From contig JABZFP010000014.1 of assembly GCA_014237395.1 (NCBI GenBank), forward strand, positions 186,001 to 250,000: a stretch of 64,000 nucleotides of DNA. The letters are read 5' to 3'. This DNA comes from Desulfobacteraceae bacterium. Lineage in GTDB: Bacteria > Desulfobacterota > Desulfobacteria > Desulfobacterales > UBA5852. Shown here piece after piece: positions 26,367 through 34,989 of the stretch (the first letter of the stretch is position 1; the number at the start of each line of letters is the position of its first letter). Under the pieces are notes generated by a model, which had not been told where the DNA came from, did not search any database, and saw nothing but the letters and a program-made list of their open reading frames with translations. The translations under genes were made by a program, and so were the position numbers.

Positions 26367-26860
26367 TTTTCCTCTTTAAAATTTCTATATTTTTTATAAA
26401 AAATTGAAATGCCTTGTAACAAAAGTAATAACATTGTTAATGGAAGTACTGTTTTTATATAATAAAGTGGAGGCCTCCAGACACTACCGGATCTCTCTAA
26501 TTGGACCCATGACATGGCAGAAAATTTGGTTCCTTGGTATAAAAGAATACCCGTAAATGGAAAGAAAAATACGATATAGCCAATAATATCTATGATTAGT
26601 TTATTTTTCTTTGAGAACAGATTGTGTACAATATCAATCGAAACATGTGAATCGTGTAGCAGCGTGTATGCGGCTGGTATCATGAAATGGAACCCATAAA
26701 TCATTAGGGTTAATTCAAAGCTATAAATTGTTGGGCTATTAAAAAAATAGCGCATTATAACTTCAAATACGACTACTATTGCTAAAAGCATAATAGCCCA
26801 AGAAGAAACTTTTCCTATCAACTCATTAAGTTTATCAATAGACAAGCATAATTTATACAT
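26363..26860 (-). CDS. TRAP transporter small permease (DctQ)
   Basis: 165 residues, four membrane segments, with the family pattern FFNSPTIYSFELTLMIYGFHF and DSHVSIDIVHNLF. Its start lies eight bases inside the end of the HMG-CoA-lyase-like gene, so the enzyme genes and transport genes form one operon. Base composition falls sharply at this boundary (some 60-base stretches are below 25 percent GC). Confidence 0.88.
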   Translation of the reverse strand: MYKLCLSIDKLNELIGKVSSWAIMLLAIVVVFEVIMRYFFNSPTIYSFELTLMIYGFHFMIPAAYTLLHDSHVSIDIVHNLFSKKNKLIIDIIGYIVFFFPFTGILLYQGTKFSAMSWVQLERSGSVWRPPLYYIKTVLPLTMLLLLLQGISIFYKKYRNFKEEK

Positions 26861-27752
26861 TACAATTTCCTTCTGCTACTGTGTATAAATGCCCACTGAA
26901 TTTCCCTTTCGGTACTGCTTCCGCCTGATATTTGGAGAGTTCAATCATTTTTGGAACATCGATATTCATTTCGTATCCCATCTCAGATAACATGAATACT
27001 AAGTCTTCCGTTGCTAGGTTACCTGATGCGCCCGGTGCATAAGGGCACCCACCTAATCCGCCGAGGGTCGATTGTACTTTGCGGACACCATGTTCGATGG
27101 CAGCCAGCGTATTGACCATTCCCATGTTGCGGGTATCATGAATATGAACCTGCAAATCTAGTGATGGGTACTCATTCCTGACGGCATCAATAGTATTGCG
27201 TACCTGAACTGGATTCGCAATTCCGATTGTATCGCAAAGATTGACTGTCCGTATGCCGCAATCAACGTATGGTTTCAAAAATGTCAAAATGTCTTCTTCA
27301 CTTTTTTTCCCTTCAAAGGGGCAGCCAAAAGTGGTTGCCACATCAAGACAAATGTCCATTTGTGCGTATGTTTTAAGTATTTTTTGCAGTTCGGTATACG
27401 AGTCCTTATGTGATCTGTTGATATTGGCACGATTATGACTTTCACTCAGTGATACGACATAGGTTATCCATTTGAGCCCGGATTCCCAGGCTGCTTCGGC
27501 GCCACGCAAATTTGGAACCAATGCAAAGAAATCGGTGCCAGGATGGTTTTTTGCGCATTTCGAAGCCAAATCCTTGGCGTCTTTCATCTGAGGGATTGAT
27601 TTCGGACTAACGAAAGAAGTAATCTGTATATGCTCAATACCAGCAGATAGAAGACCTTCAATGATCTGAAATTTTGTTTCCAGCGGGATATATTCGCCAA
27701 CGCTCTGAAAACCGTCGCGCGGTCCGACCTCATAAACTTCGATATTCCTCAT
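26853..27752 (-). CDS. HMG-CoA lyase-like carbon-carbon lyase
   Basis: 299 residues from the ATG at 27752, which overlaps the CoA-transferase stop (TGATG) and has GGAG eight bases upstream. A DRE-TIM barrel: N-terminal EVGPRDGFQSVGEYI, ITSFVSPKSIPQMKD, metal ligands in VHIHDTRN, and the C-terminal signature STLGGLGGCPYAPGASGN with the active-site Cys of HMG-CoA lyases. Such enzymes split 3-hydroxy-3-methylglutaryl-CoA into acetoacetate and acetyl-CoA; related ones act on other 3-hydroxy-3-methyl acyl-CoAs. Its place between a CoA-transferase and a transporter suggests it makes the cleavage step of the island route. Confidence 0.87.
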   Translation of the reverse strand: MRNIEVYEVGPRDGFQSVGEYIPLETKFQIIEGLLSAGIEHIQITSFVSPKSIPQMKDAKDLASKCAKNHPGTDFFALVPNLRGAEAAWESGLKWITYVVSLSESHNRANINRSHKDSYTELQKILKTYAQMDICLDVATTFGCPFEGKKSEEDILTFLKPYVDCGIRTVNLCDTIGIANPVQVRNTIDAVRNEYPSLDLQVHIHDTRNMGMVNTLAAIEHGVRKVQSTLGGLGGCPYAPGASGNLATEDLVFMLSEMGYEMNIDVPKMIELSKYQAEAVPKGKFSGHLYTVAEGNCNV

Positions 27753-29239
27753 CAAATTTTCTCCAGCATCGTTTTCTCTTCCTTCAGCCTTCGGTACCAA
27801 TCAAACGCTTCTTCCGGCAACTGAGGATGATGTCCGCCGCAATTATTTCGTGCGTTACGCAGGTATGACTTTAATTGTTCCCGATAGGTTCCGGATGCGC
27901 AACGTGTGATTATTGCATCCGCCCGTTCTCCGTCATCCAAACCGCGAAGGTCTGCTAATCCGTTTTCGGTTATAACAATATCCACATCATGTTCACAGAT
28001 ATCATGATGGGATACCATGGGAACAATATTTGAAATAGCTCCAGCTTTGGATGAAGAAGGAATCAGCACGATAGACAGTCCTGCGTTTTGCGCAAAACCC
28101 GCCCCGCCGCCTATACCGTTTACAACCCTGCTTCCGGCTATATGGCTTGAGTTCACATTGCCGTAAATGTCAATCTCAATGCCTGTGTTCAATGCAAGCA
28201 CCCCAAGTCTTCCTATGACTTCGGCACTATTTGTAATATCGCCGTTTCGAATCACAAGATGATCCCGCAAATTTGGCGTACTGTTTAAAATTTCCTCCAC
28301 TCGTGCACTCATTCCAAGACCACCGGTTGAAAGAGCAGTCGCTTTACCGGAAACCAGCAACTCCATGACAGGCTCAGTAATCCCTCCGCAAAAGAATTGT
28401 AGATCGCTGAAATTGGATTGCCGAAAAGCATCAGCAATGGCACTAGCAATTATTCCAAAACCGGTCTGAATAGGAGGGAGAATCCCTCCTTTTTTATGCA
28501 ACTCCAGCTCCAGAAAGTTGAACAGATGGTCAGCAATCCTTATCGCTTCCGCTGTACTTTTTGGTTGGGCTCCCATTTGCTCCGGCAAATTCGTTTCAAC
28601 AATAGTCCTGATCTTGGCCTCGTTAACCGGGATACCAGTCTTCCCAATTCTCTGATTAACACGGACTAACGGGATCGGCTGCGTTTGAGGAGCTTCAAGG
28701 GGAATATAGACATCATGTAGATTAAGCAATTTTTCCGATTGTGCGGTGTTTATCTCAACAATAATCTCGTCTGCCGCATTCATCAGGTGATGTGTCATGC
28801 CGACAGAACTAGTGGGTATCAGATCCCCGTTTTCATCAAAACCCAAGGCTTCAACTACCGCAATATCGATCTTTCCGAAACTTCCGCTTCTGAGCAGACG
28901 GGGCATTTTATTCATCTGCTGCTCGACATATCGCAAAGATCCTTTGTTGGCCTGATCAACCAGTGTTTTGCTTGCACACATGGGGGCTCTTCTTGTGATG
29001 AGGTTCTCTGCGCCAAGCTTTTCGTCAAGCCATGGAACATTAGCGCCGGTGATCAGATTAATCGATAGTTTTTCGCCTTCTTTTTTTCGTTGTATGAGCT
29101 CTTCAACAACAGCCTTTGGATATCCTGCCATTGAGTAACCGCTCATCGCAACCGTCATGCCATCTTGTATAGAAGCGGCAGCCTGCTCGGCATTTGCCAT
29201 AAATTTCAGCAGGCTGCTTTTTCTTATTTTATCATCCAT
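27752..29239 (-). CDS. Acetyl-CoA hydrolase/CoA-transferase family protein
   Basis: 495 residues, two-domain class I CoA-transferase of the Cat1/succinyl-CoA:acetate group. The catalytic-Glu region is NTGIEIDIYGNVNSSHI, followed by NGIGGGAGFAQNA, where family members have NGIGGSGDF. Also ITENGLADLRGLDDGERA near the C-terminus. It would move CoA between acyl groups, for example activating acetoacetate or the imported acid. Coupled to the downstream lyase (TGATG) and 51 bases behind the aldehyde dehydrogenase gene. Confidence 0.87.
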   Translation of the reverse strand: MDDKIRKSSLLKFMANAEQAAASIQDGMTVAMSGYSMAGYPKAVVEELIQRKKEGEKLSINLITGANVPWLDEKLGAENLITRRAPMCASKTLVDQANKGSLRYVEQQMNKMPRLLRSGSFGKIDIAVVEALGFDENGDLIPTSSVGMTHHLMNAADEIIVEINTAQSEKLLNLHDVYIPLEAPQTQPIPLVRVNQRIGKTGIPVNEAKIRTIVETNLPEQMGAQPKSTAEAIRIADHLFNFLELELHKKGGILPPIQTGFGIIASAIADAFRQSNFSDLQFFCGGITEPVMELLVSGKATALSTGGLGMSARVEEILNSTPNLRDHLVIRNGDITNSAEVIGRLGVLALNTGIEIDIYGNVNSSHIAGSRVVNGIGGGAGFAQNAGLSIVLIPSSSKAGAISNIVPMVSHHDICEHDVDIVITENGLADLRGLDDGERADAIITRCASGTYREQLKSYLRNARNNCGGHHPQLPEEAFDWYRRLKEEKTMLEKI

Positions 29240-29290
29240 GGATTTATCTTTGGACTCCTGTTTTTATAATAAGTGCGCCACGAACATAGA

Positions 29291-30703
29291 TCATCCACGT
29301 GGTGTAAAACCTGAAAAAAGTTCTTCGTCCGTAGGTTCATGGTTTGGAATTTCGCGAGTGATCCAAGTATTGTTCATGTAGTGCTTGAGGCCAATATTTT
29401 CCGATGCAATATTTCCGCCCCATGTTCCACATCCTAAGGAACTTGTAAACGGCATTCCGCTTGTCCAGCTGCCGGTATTCGTTGCAGCCTGCGGCTGATT
29501 GACGACAATACGGCTTGTATAAGTTTCCAAAGCCAAAATTTCTATATTTTTAAGTGTGTTGGAGAAAATACCACAAGAATGTCCCGCGCCTGAATACTCA
29601 TGGTTTTCGTTGATGATGCGGATTGTTTCGTCCATGTTCTTGCTATTGTAGATCGTTGTGACAAGACTCATTTTTTCACCGCTGAAGGGCGATCTTTCAC
29701 CCGTTTCTTTTTCTTCTACCAGCAACAGACGTGTTTTTTCAGGTGCATCAAGACCGGCTATTTCGGCGATATTACTGACCGGAGACGCTACAATATCGCG
29801 ATTGATAACATGATCATTCGGCCAATTAGGCCATATGGCTTTCTTCAGTTTTTCTTTCTCCTCTGGATTAAGCAAATGTGCACCGACTTTTTTGAATTCA
29901 GTCATCATGTCTGCATAGACCGAATCGTCAATAACGACACTGTTGTCACAGGAGCATCCGGCTGCAAGGTCAAACGTCTTGCTGTTTAGGATTTTAGAAG
30001 CTGCTTCCGCAAGATTGGCGGTTTTATCCACAACGATAATTGCATTTCCAGCTCCTACGCCAAAAGCAGGCGTTCCAGAACTGTACGCAGCACGAACCAT
30101 TGGTTGACCGCCGGTTGCCATGATAAGATCACATTGTTTCATCAGTTCATTGGTCTTTGGGAGTGAAGGATTCTCAATGGATATAAATAGATCCTCGGGT
30201 GCATCGTATTTTTTCAGTACAGCACGAATGAGGTCCACCGTTTTCAATACTGTAAGCTTTCCCCTGGGATGGGGTGAGAAAATTACGGCATCCCGTGCCT
30301 TAACCGCAAAAATGGCTTGAATTATTGGATGCATTTCCGATTGGGTGCTTGGCACCAGTGACCCTATTACGCCAACGGGTTTTGAAATGCGTGAAAGTCC
30401 TCTTTCAGGTATTTCTTCTACAATTCCCACTGTTTTAACGTTCTTGACGTCATAGAATACGCCCCGGCATTTAACGCTAACCTTAGCAATTTTAGAAACC
30501 ACATCTCCTAATTTACACTCATTAAAGGAGAATTCTGCCAGTTCTTTTACAAGATCTTCATTCGCTACTATTTCCCATGTGATAGCGGTAGCAAGCTCAT
30601 CCACTTTCTGTTGCGAAAATCCTTCTGCTATTTTTTGTGCTTTACGCGCCTTATCAATCAGTTCTGAAATATAGACTGTTGGATCCAATTGGTTCTGACT
30701 CAT
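29291..30703 (-). CDS. CoA-acylating aldehyde dehydrogenase
   Basis: 470 residues of the ALDH superfamily branch that makes acyl-CoA (EutE/PduP/AdhE-N and sulfoacetaldehyde dehydrogenase SauS). Features: cofactor region KPVGVIGSLVPSTQ, ATGGQPMVRAAYSSGTPAFGVG, and catalytic Cys in AAGCSCDNSVVID. No glutamate general base typical of hydrolytic ALDHs is evident, as expected for acylating members. It would oxidise the aldehyde produced by the GMC oxidoreductase encoded upstream. GGAGGAAACC upstream of the ATG is a strong ribosome site. Confidence 0.86.
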   Translation of the reverse strand: MSQNQLDPTVYISELIDKARKAQKIAEGFSQQKVDELATAITWEIVANEDLVKELAEFSFNECKLGDVVSKIAKVSVKCRGVFYDVKNVKTVGIVEEIPERGLSRISKPVGVIGSLVPSTQSEMHPIIQAIFAVKARDAVIFSPHPRGKLTVLKTVDLIRAVLKKYDAPEDLFISIENPSLPKTNELMKQCDLIMATGGQPMVRAAYSSGTPAFGVGAGNAIIVVDKTANLAEAASKILNSKTFDLAAGCSCDNSVVIDDSVYADMMTEFKKVGAHLLNPEEKEKLKKAIWPNWPNDHVINRDIVASPVSNIAEIAGLDAPEKTRLLLVEEKETGERSPFSGEKMSLVTTIYNSKNMDETIRIINENHEYSGAGHSCGIFSNTLKNIEILALETYTSRIVVNQPQAATNTGSWTSGMPFTSSLGCGTWGGNIASENIGLKHYMNNTWITREIPNHEPTDEELFSGFTPRG

Positions 30704-30898
30704 GGTTTCCTCCTAAATAAATCTATCAATAATGCGACAAAGTCGCCCAAAACTCTTTTCGCACTCTTTGTTAATAAGCTTACTTGGTTTGATGGCAAGA
30801 TACTGAGTCGAGAACGTTCACAATGCTACAGGTGAAATTACCAAACCTGTCAAGCTGAAGCTGTAATCAGTTCAGTATCCCGAGCTTTTCCGGGATAT

Positions 30899-32515
30899 CT
30901 ATTTCAGATCCTGTTTAATAAAGTCCGCGGCCTTTTCGCCGATCATCAAGCAGGAGGCATAGGTATTGGCTGATGGACTAGTCGGCATAACAGAGGCATC
31001 CGCTATGCGTAAATTCTCAATACCGTGTACCGATAACCTATCACTAACTACGGCATTTACATCTTCAGCTGGACCCATTTTTGCGGTGCCTATTAGATGC
31101 CAAGACGACACGCCATACTGGGATATAAAATGCAACAGCTCATCATCGCTTTGCACATCTTTTCCAGGAAGGTTTTCGAGGTCGAAATATTTTTGTAAGG
31201 GTCCAGTTTTAACCAATTGCCTAGCGAGTTTTACTCCAGCCAACAACACTTCTTTATCGGAGTCTTCACTTAAGTAATTTGGCTGTATCAATGGCAAATC
31301 TTCGGGATTCGTTGACTTTAGTTTTATATATCCAGTGCTTTTTGGTCTGTGTTTCCAAAATCCGCATGTCATTCCAGGATAATCATCTAACAAACCAACG
31401 AATCCTTCTCTATAACTAGCAGGTGAAAAAACACCCTGTAGATCGGGCATCCTCAATTCGGGTTTAGATTTTGCAAATATGTGAACCACCGAAGGACTTA
31501 GGGTTATAATGGAAGGTTTCCCTATCATCCAACGCGCTATTTGACCCATTAATTTTGTTCCGCGAGCCAGCTCATTGATGCTATTTATGTTTTTCAGCCT
31601 GCTTACCACTCGACACGAATAATGGTCTCGCAAATTACTCCCAACGCCTTGCAGATCATGAATAACCGGCAGGCCGAGTTGTTGCAAATCAATGCCTTTG
31701 CCTATGCCTGAAAGTTGTAAGAGCTTTGGAGTATTTACCGTTCCGGCGCTGATAACAATTTGCTTATTAGCCATTAACTGGCAAGTTTGACTACCTTTTT
31801 GATATTCCACACCGATCGCACGCTTGCCTTCGAATAATATTTTCGTCACCTGTGCATTCGTTTCCAAGCGCAGGTTACTGTGTTTCTTTAATGCCGGTTT
31901 TAGGTAAGCCATCGCTGGGGTAATGCGTCTTCTGCCATGAATGATACGCTGAAAATAACCAACCCCTTCCTGCACTCTACCATTATAATCGTTGTTTCTC
32001 TTTAATCCCAGTTCACTAGCGCCATCGATAAACGCCTCACAAACAGGGTGTATCCATTTATTACTTGATACTTTTCCGGCTCCGTCACGACCATGAAATT
32101 CATTATCCCCCGTGCCTGTGAAACATTCCGATTTCATGAAATAAGGTAAAACGCTCTGGTAGTCCCAGCCCTTATTACCCAATTCGGCCCAGTGGTCAAA
32201 ATCCGTTGGTAGACCACGATTATAAATCAGACCATTAATAGAGGCTGATCCCCCAACAACTTTACCCTGCATCACCTCTATAGGTCGTTGCCCTGTATTC
32301 GCGGTGGGTATGGTCGTGAATGGCCAAATATATTTTGACTTGAATATCATTTTGATAAACCCGGCGGGAATGTGAATGAATGGATGGTTGTCACTTGGTC
32401 CTGCTTCAAGCAAAGTTATTTTTAATCCGTTTACTTCCGCCAGACGCGCTGCCAGCACTGATCCTGCTGGACCCGAACCTACAACTACTATATCTGTTTT
32501 TTCTTTATTCATCAT
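30899..32515 (-). CDS. GMC-family FAD alcohol oxidoreductase
   Basis: 538 residues. FAD site VVVGSGPAGSVLAARLAE at residues 10-27, GMC signature 1 around VVGGSASINGLIYNRG, signature 2 GTVNTPKLLQLSGIG, and the C-terminal catalytic His/Asn in WHLIGTAKMGP and SANTYASCLMIGEKAA. Closest in layout to choline dehydrogenase and AlkJ-type enzymes that oxidise primary alcohols to aldehydes and pass electrons to quinones or cytochromes; isethionate dehydrogenase IseJ belongs here too. First gene of the minus-strand catabolic set. A GMC enzyme in a presumed strict anaerobe is unusual and needs a non-oxygen acceptor. Confidence 0.88.
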   Translation of the reverse strand: MMNKEKTDIVVVGSGPAGSVLAARLAEVNGLKITLLEAGPSDNHPFIHIPAGFIKMIFKSKYIWPFTTIPTANTGQRPIEVMQGKVVGGSASINGLIYNRGLPTDFDHWAELGNKGWDYQSVLPYFMKSECFTGTGDNEFHGRDGAGKVSSNKWIHPVCEAFIDGASELGLKRNNDYNGRVQEGVGYFQRIIHGRRRITPAMAYLKPALKKHSNLRLETNAQVTKILFEGKRAIGVEYQKGSQTCQLMANKQIVISAGTVNTPKLLQLSGIGKGIDLQQLGLPVIHDLQGVGSNLRDHYSCRVVSRLKNINSINELARGTKLMGQIARWMIGKPSIITLSPSVVHIFAKSKPELRMPDLQGVFSPASYREGFVGLLDDYPGMTCGFWKHRPKSTGYIKLKSTNPEDLPLIQPNYLSEDSDKEVLLAGVKLARQLVKTGPLQKYFDLENLPGKDVQSDDELLHFISQYGVSSWHLIGTAKMGPAEDVNAVVSDRLSVHGIENLRIADASVMPTSPSANTYASCLMIGEKAADFIKQDLK

Positions 32516-32953
32516 TATTAATCATTTCCATAAAATTTTAATGGATAAACTTGCCAATTACCTTTTTCCATGAAGGAGTACTTACGCTTAGATCGCATTT
32601 AATTTACACATATTTATCTTCGTTGAAAAAGTTCTCTTTTAAAATTTTTCGTCTATCGTTTCCATCTATCCGGAGAACCACGCGCTAAGATCCCGCGATT
32701 TCCGTATCTTAGGCAAAATGTTAAGCTATTCCGTGAAAGACATCTTCTTAGTCGCCCTTTTAAACAAGCCAACCGGCCCTGCCGCTTCCAATCAACCGCT
32801 CTTAATAAATCGTTGGTATCCATGGCCACTATCGTCATGAGCATTGCAAATAAATAGTTTCTCTACGGCTTCTTACGTAATTCCTTATTATTCCAACAAT
32901 TGCCGAGGGAGGTGCATTACATTATCGTGATTTATCATGCTAAAATACATCGT

Positions 32954-32966
32954 AGTTACCGTAACT
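32954..32966. promoter_or_regulatory. Candidate operator: AGTTAC-C-GTAACT palindrome
   Basis: A perfect 6-bp inverted repeat around one base, with a further GTAAC half-site exactly 10 bases on (32961 versus 32971), so three half-sites lie on one face of the helix. It is in the promoter region upstream of the GMC gene. Likely target of the XRE-cupin regulator at 34043; inferred from position and symmetry. Confidence 0.5.
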
Positions 32967-33197
32967 GTGAGTAACATTTTTGTCAAGTGATTTTTTTTCT
33001 AAATAAACTTCATATATTTAAGTGTTTACATATATATATTTTCTGATCATTACATTACCCAGTAAAACCTTATAATTATAGATATATATATGTTTATTAT
33101 TGATCTATTTTGTGCTTGCAGTGCTTATATTGGATCTACTATATTGTTATTAATCTTTTAATTTTAGATGTTTTCAAGATTAGATTATCCAAATAAT

Positions 33198-33214
33198 TGT
33201 TACCAATGGTAACA
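33198..33214. promoter_or_regulatory. Candidate operator: TGTTACC-AAT-GGTAACA palindrome
   Basis: A perfect 7-bp inverted repeat with a 3-base centre, sharing the GTTAC/GTAAC half-site with the palindrome at 32954 and followed by an extra GTAAC at 33216-33220. Same intergenic region, midway between the divergent transcripts. Confidence 0.5.
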
Positions 33215-34042
33215 TGTAACGAAAATTCTAAATTTCACTTATATGCTTAGAAAAAGATTAGGAAGCTAAATTCACAAACAATGCGTTAAACAACTGACGT
33301 GTATTTAAATATCGATATCTAAATTTTAGGGAAATTCTTCCAAATTTTGTTCTCGATTTTACTGCTTCAGATTCTACCAGGATTACCCGGATAAGCTTCA
33401 GAAGCGACAACACGATTTTCCTGAAACTTTGCAAGCCAATTGGGCGGTGGTCCCCAAATTTTGACAATGTGCCAAACTCCGAGTCAATTCTTATGAGAAT
33501 GTCAACAGATATCAAGCTATATGGGTTACGGATAATCGAAAAAATTCTCAGTCGTTTTTTTCTGGTTTTCAATATCCCAACCACTTAATCTTCTTTAGGT
33601 TTGTGATACAAAAAGCAATGTGGTAATAGGATATTGACATATTATAATCTTTTCCTTAGCATTATTGGTTCAGTTCTATTCTATGTAACAATACAATGAA
33701 ACATTGTTATTATAAAATTCAGTCAGTTTGGCCCTTATCTTTCGATGCGACTTTTTGTCGGTTAAATTCCAGTTGAGGCCATATTAAACAATTTCCATTG
33801 GCCCTCCGAAGCTCAAAGATTTTGGAGGAGGTTCTAACGATAGTAATTTGCATACCAAGGAAGCTGACAGGATAGGCTTCTTTTTATAACGCAGACTGAT
33901 CTTGAGTTTAGCTCTTTTTAAAAAGATTGCTATTGTATCAATCTGGCAAACAAATCATTCACAAACAACAAATTTATGAATGCATGTCCAGTTTAATATA
34001 TTCAATCCTTAACCTGACACTACTAAATTCGGAATTATATCA

Positions 34043-34606
34043 ATGGTTATAAAAGTAGCAAAAACTATAAAAGAAATACGGAGCAGAAAAGGTTTAACAC
34101 AAGAAACGCTTGCCGCAAGAGCTGGCCTAACTAGAAGCTATATTTCTTTAATTGAATCTGGGAAAAAAACACCTGCTATTGCTACTCTATATAAACTTGC
34201 AAACATTCTTAACGTTAGTATCAGTGAATTTTTAGTAGAAGGGAATATTGAAGAAGAGAAAAAAGAAAGTTCTTCAATATACAAAAACATAGAGAAAACA
34301 GAAGTTGAAAATAACAAATCATTGGGATATGGATATGAAGCTCTTTTCCCGAATATTAAAAATAAAATGATGGAAACTTTTTATATAAAAGTATTTGCAG
34401 GTAACGAAACTGCAGAGCTCTCCCATGATGGGGAGGAATTTATGCTGGTGATAAGGGGGATATTAGAGGTAACACATGGTAATAAGCAGTTTGTTTTACA
34501 AAAAGGCGACTCAGCTTACATCGATTCCACAATTAAACATAAATTCAAAGCAATTGATAAAAAAGATGCTGAATTCCTAAGTATCAACACCTACAAAGAA
34601 AAATAG
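34043..34606 (+). CDS. XRE-family regulator with cupin domain
   Basis: 187 residues: an N-terminal helix-turn-helix (residues 8-65, IRSRKGLTQETLAARAGL and YISLIESGKKTPAIATL), a charged linker, and a C-terminal cupin (about 110-185; ELSHDGEEFMLVIRGILEV, GDSAYIDSTIKHKF). Such proteins sense a small metabolite with the cupin and usually control an adjacent catabolic operon. It faces away from the minus-strand catabolic genes across a gap with two palindromes. No clear ribosome site before 34043. Confidence 0.9.
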   Translation: MVIKVAKTIKEIRSRKGLTQETLAARAGLTRSYISLIESGKKTPAIATLYKLANILNVSISEFLVEGNIEEEKKESSSIYKNIEKTEVENNKSLGYGYEALFPNIKNKMMETFYIKVFAGNETAELSHDGEEFMLVIRGILEVTHGNKQFVLQKGDSAYIDSTIKHKFKAIDKKDAEFLSINTYKEK

Positions 34607-34612
34607 TTATTG

Positions 34613-34912
34613 ATAAGTTACATGCACTCCCAAAATGGTGTGCCAGGAGTGTGCCGGAACAGACCTTATATTGTTGAGTTGACCGGCATGGGAATTATTA
34701 CGTTTACGACAACTTATGTGGCAGTTGAAGGTAAAAAAGCCGAAGCACCTTATACCATAGCAATGATTGAATTGGACGAAGGTGCTTGGATCGCTGGAAA
34801 CCTGATCTATATTGATCCAACCGAAGCCTCCATGGATCTGACGGGGAAACGAGTGAAGCTATGCCATAAAGTTTTCCCCAGTGATCGTTTCTCTGGTAGA
34901 GAATCAGCATGA
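34613..34912 (+). pseudogene. DUF35/OB-fold acyl-CoA-associated protein, decayed
   Basis: The intact part reads as the OB-fold half of a DUF35 protein: LTGMGIITFTTTYVAVEG, APYTIAMIELDEGAW, LTGKRVKLCHKVF. The preceding zinc-ribbon half is in another frame (PKMVCQECAGTDLI, about 34629-34670), so a frameshift separates them, and the first CXXC pair and start are missing. DUF35 proteins accompany thiolases and acyl-CoA enzymes; none is nearby now. It follows the regulator gene by a few bases. Confidence 0.65.
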
Positions 34913-34989
34913 CCATTTTTCAGCTTCGTTAAGTAATAGAGAAATCAAGCAACGACGGGTATTTAATAAAGCCCAAACGATTACTCGCA

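Larger units (their letters stand above)
32516..34042. other. 1.5-kb AT-rich divergent intergenic region
   Basis: Lies between the minus-strand catabolic genes and the plus-strand regulator and should hold both promoters. Two GTTAC-type palindromes are listed separately. Readings such as 33258-33584 (minus) and 32653-32844 (minus) have no start signals or family features. A slightly less AT-rich block at about 32680-32830 reads protein-like in one plus frame (for example FRILGKMLSYSVKDIFLVAL) but has no start and may be gene debris. Confidence 0.45.

Noticed and set aside
33258..33584. 108-residue minus-strand ORF in the divergent gap
   Set aside because: No ribosome site, biased Ile/Arg/Leu composition typical of chance reading in AT-rich DNA.
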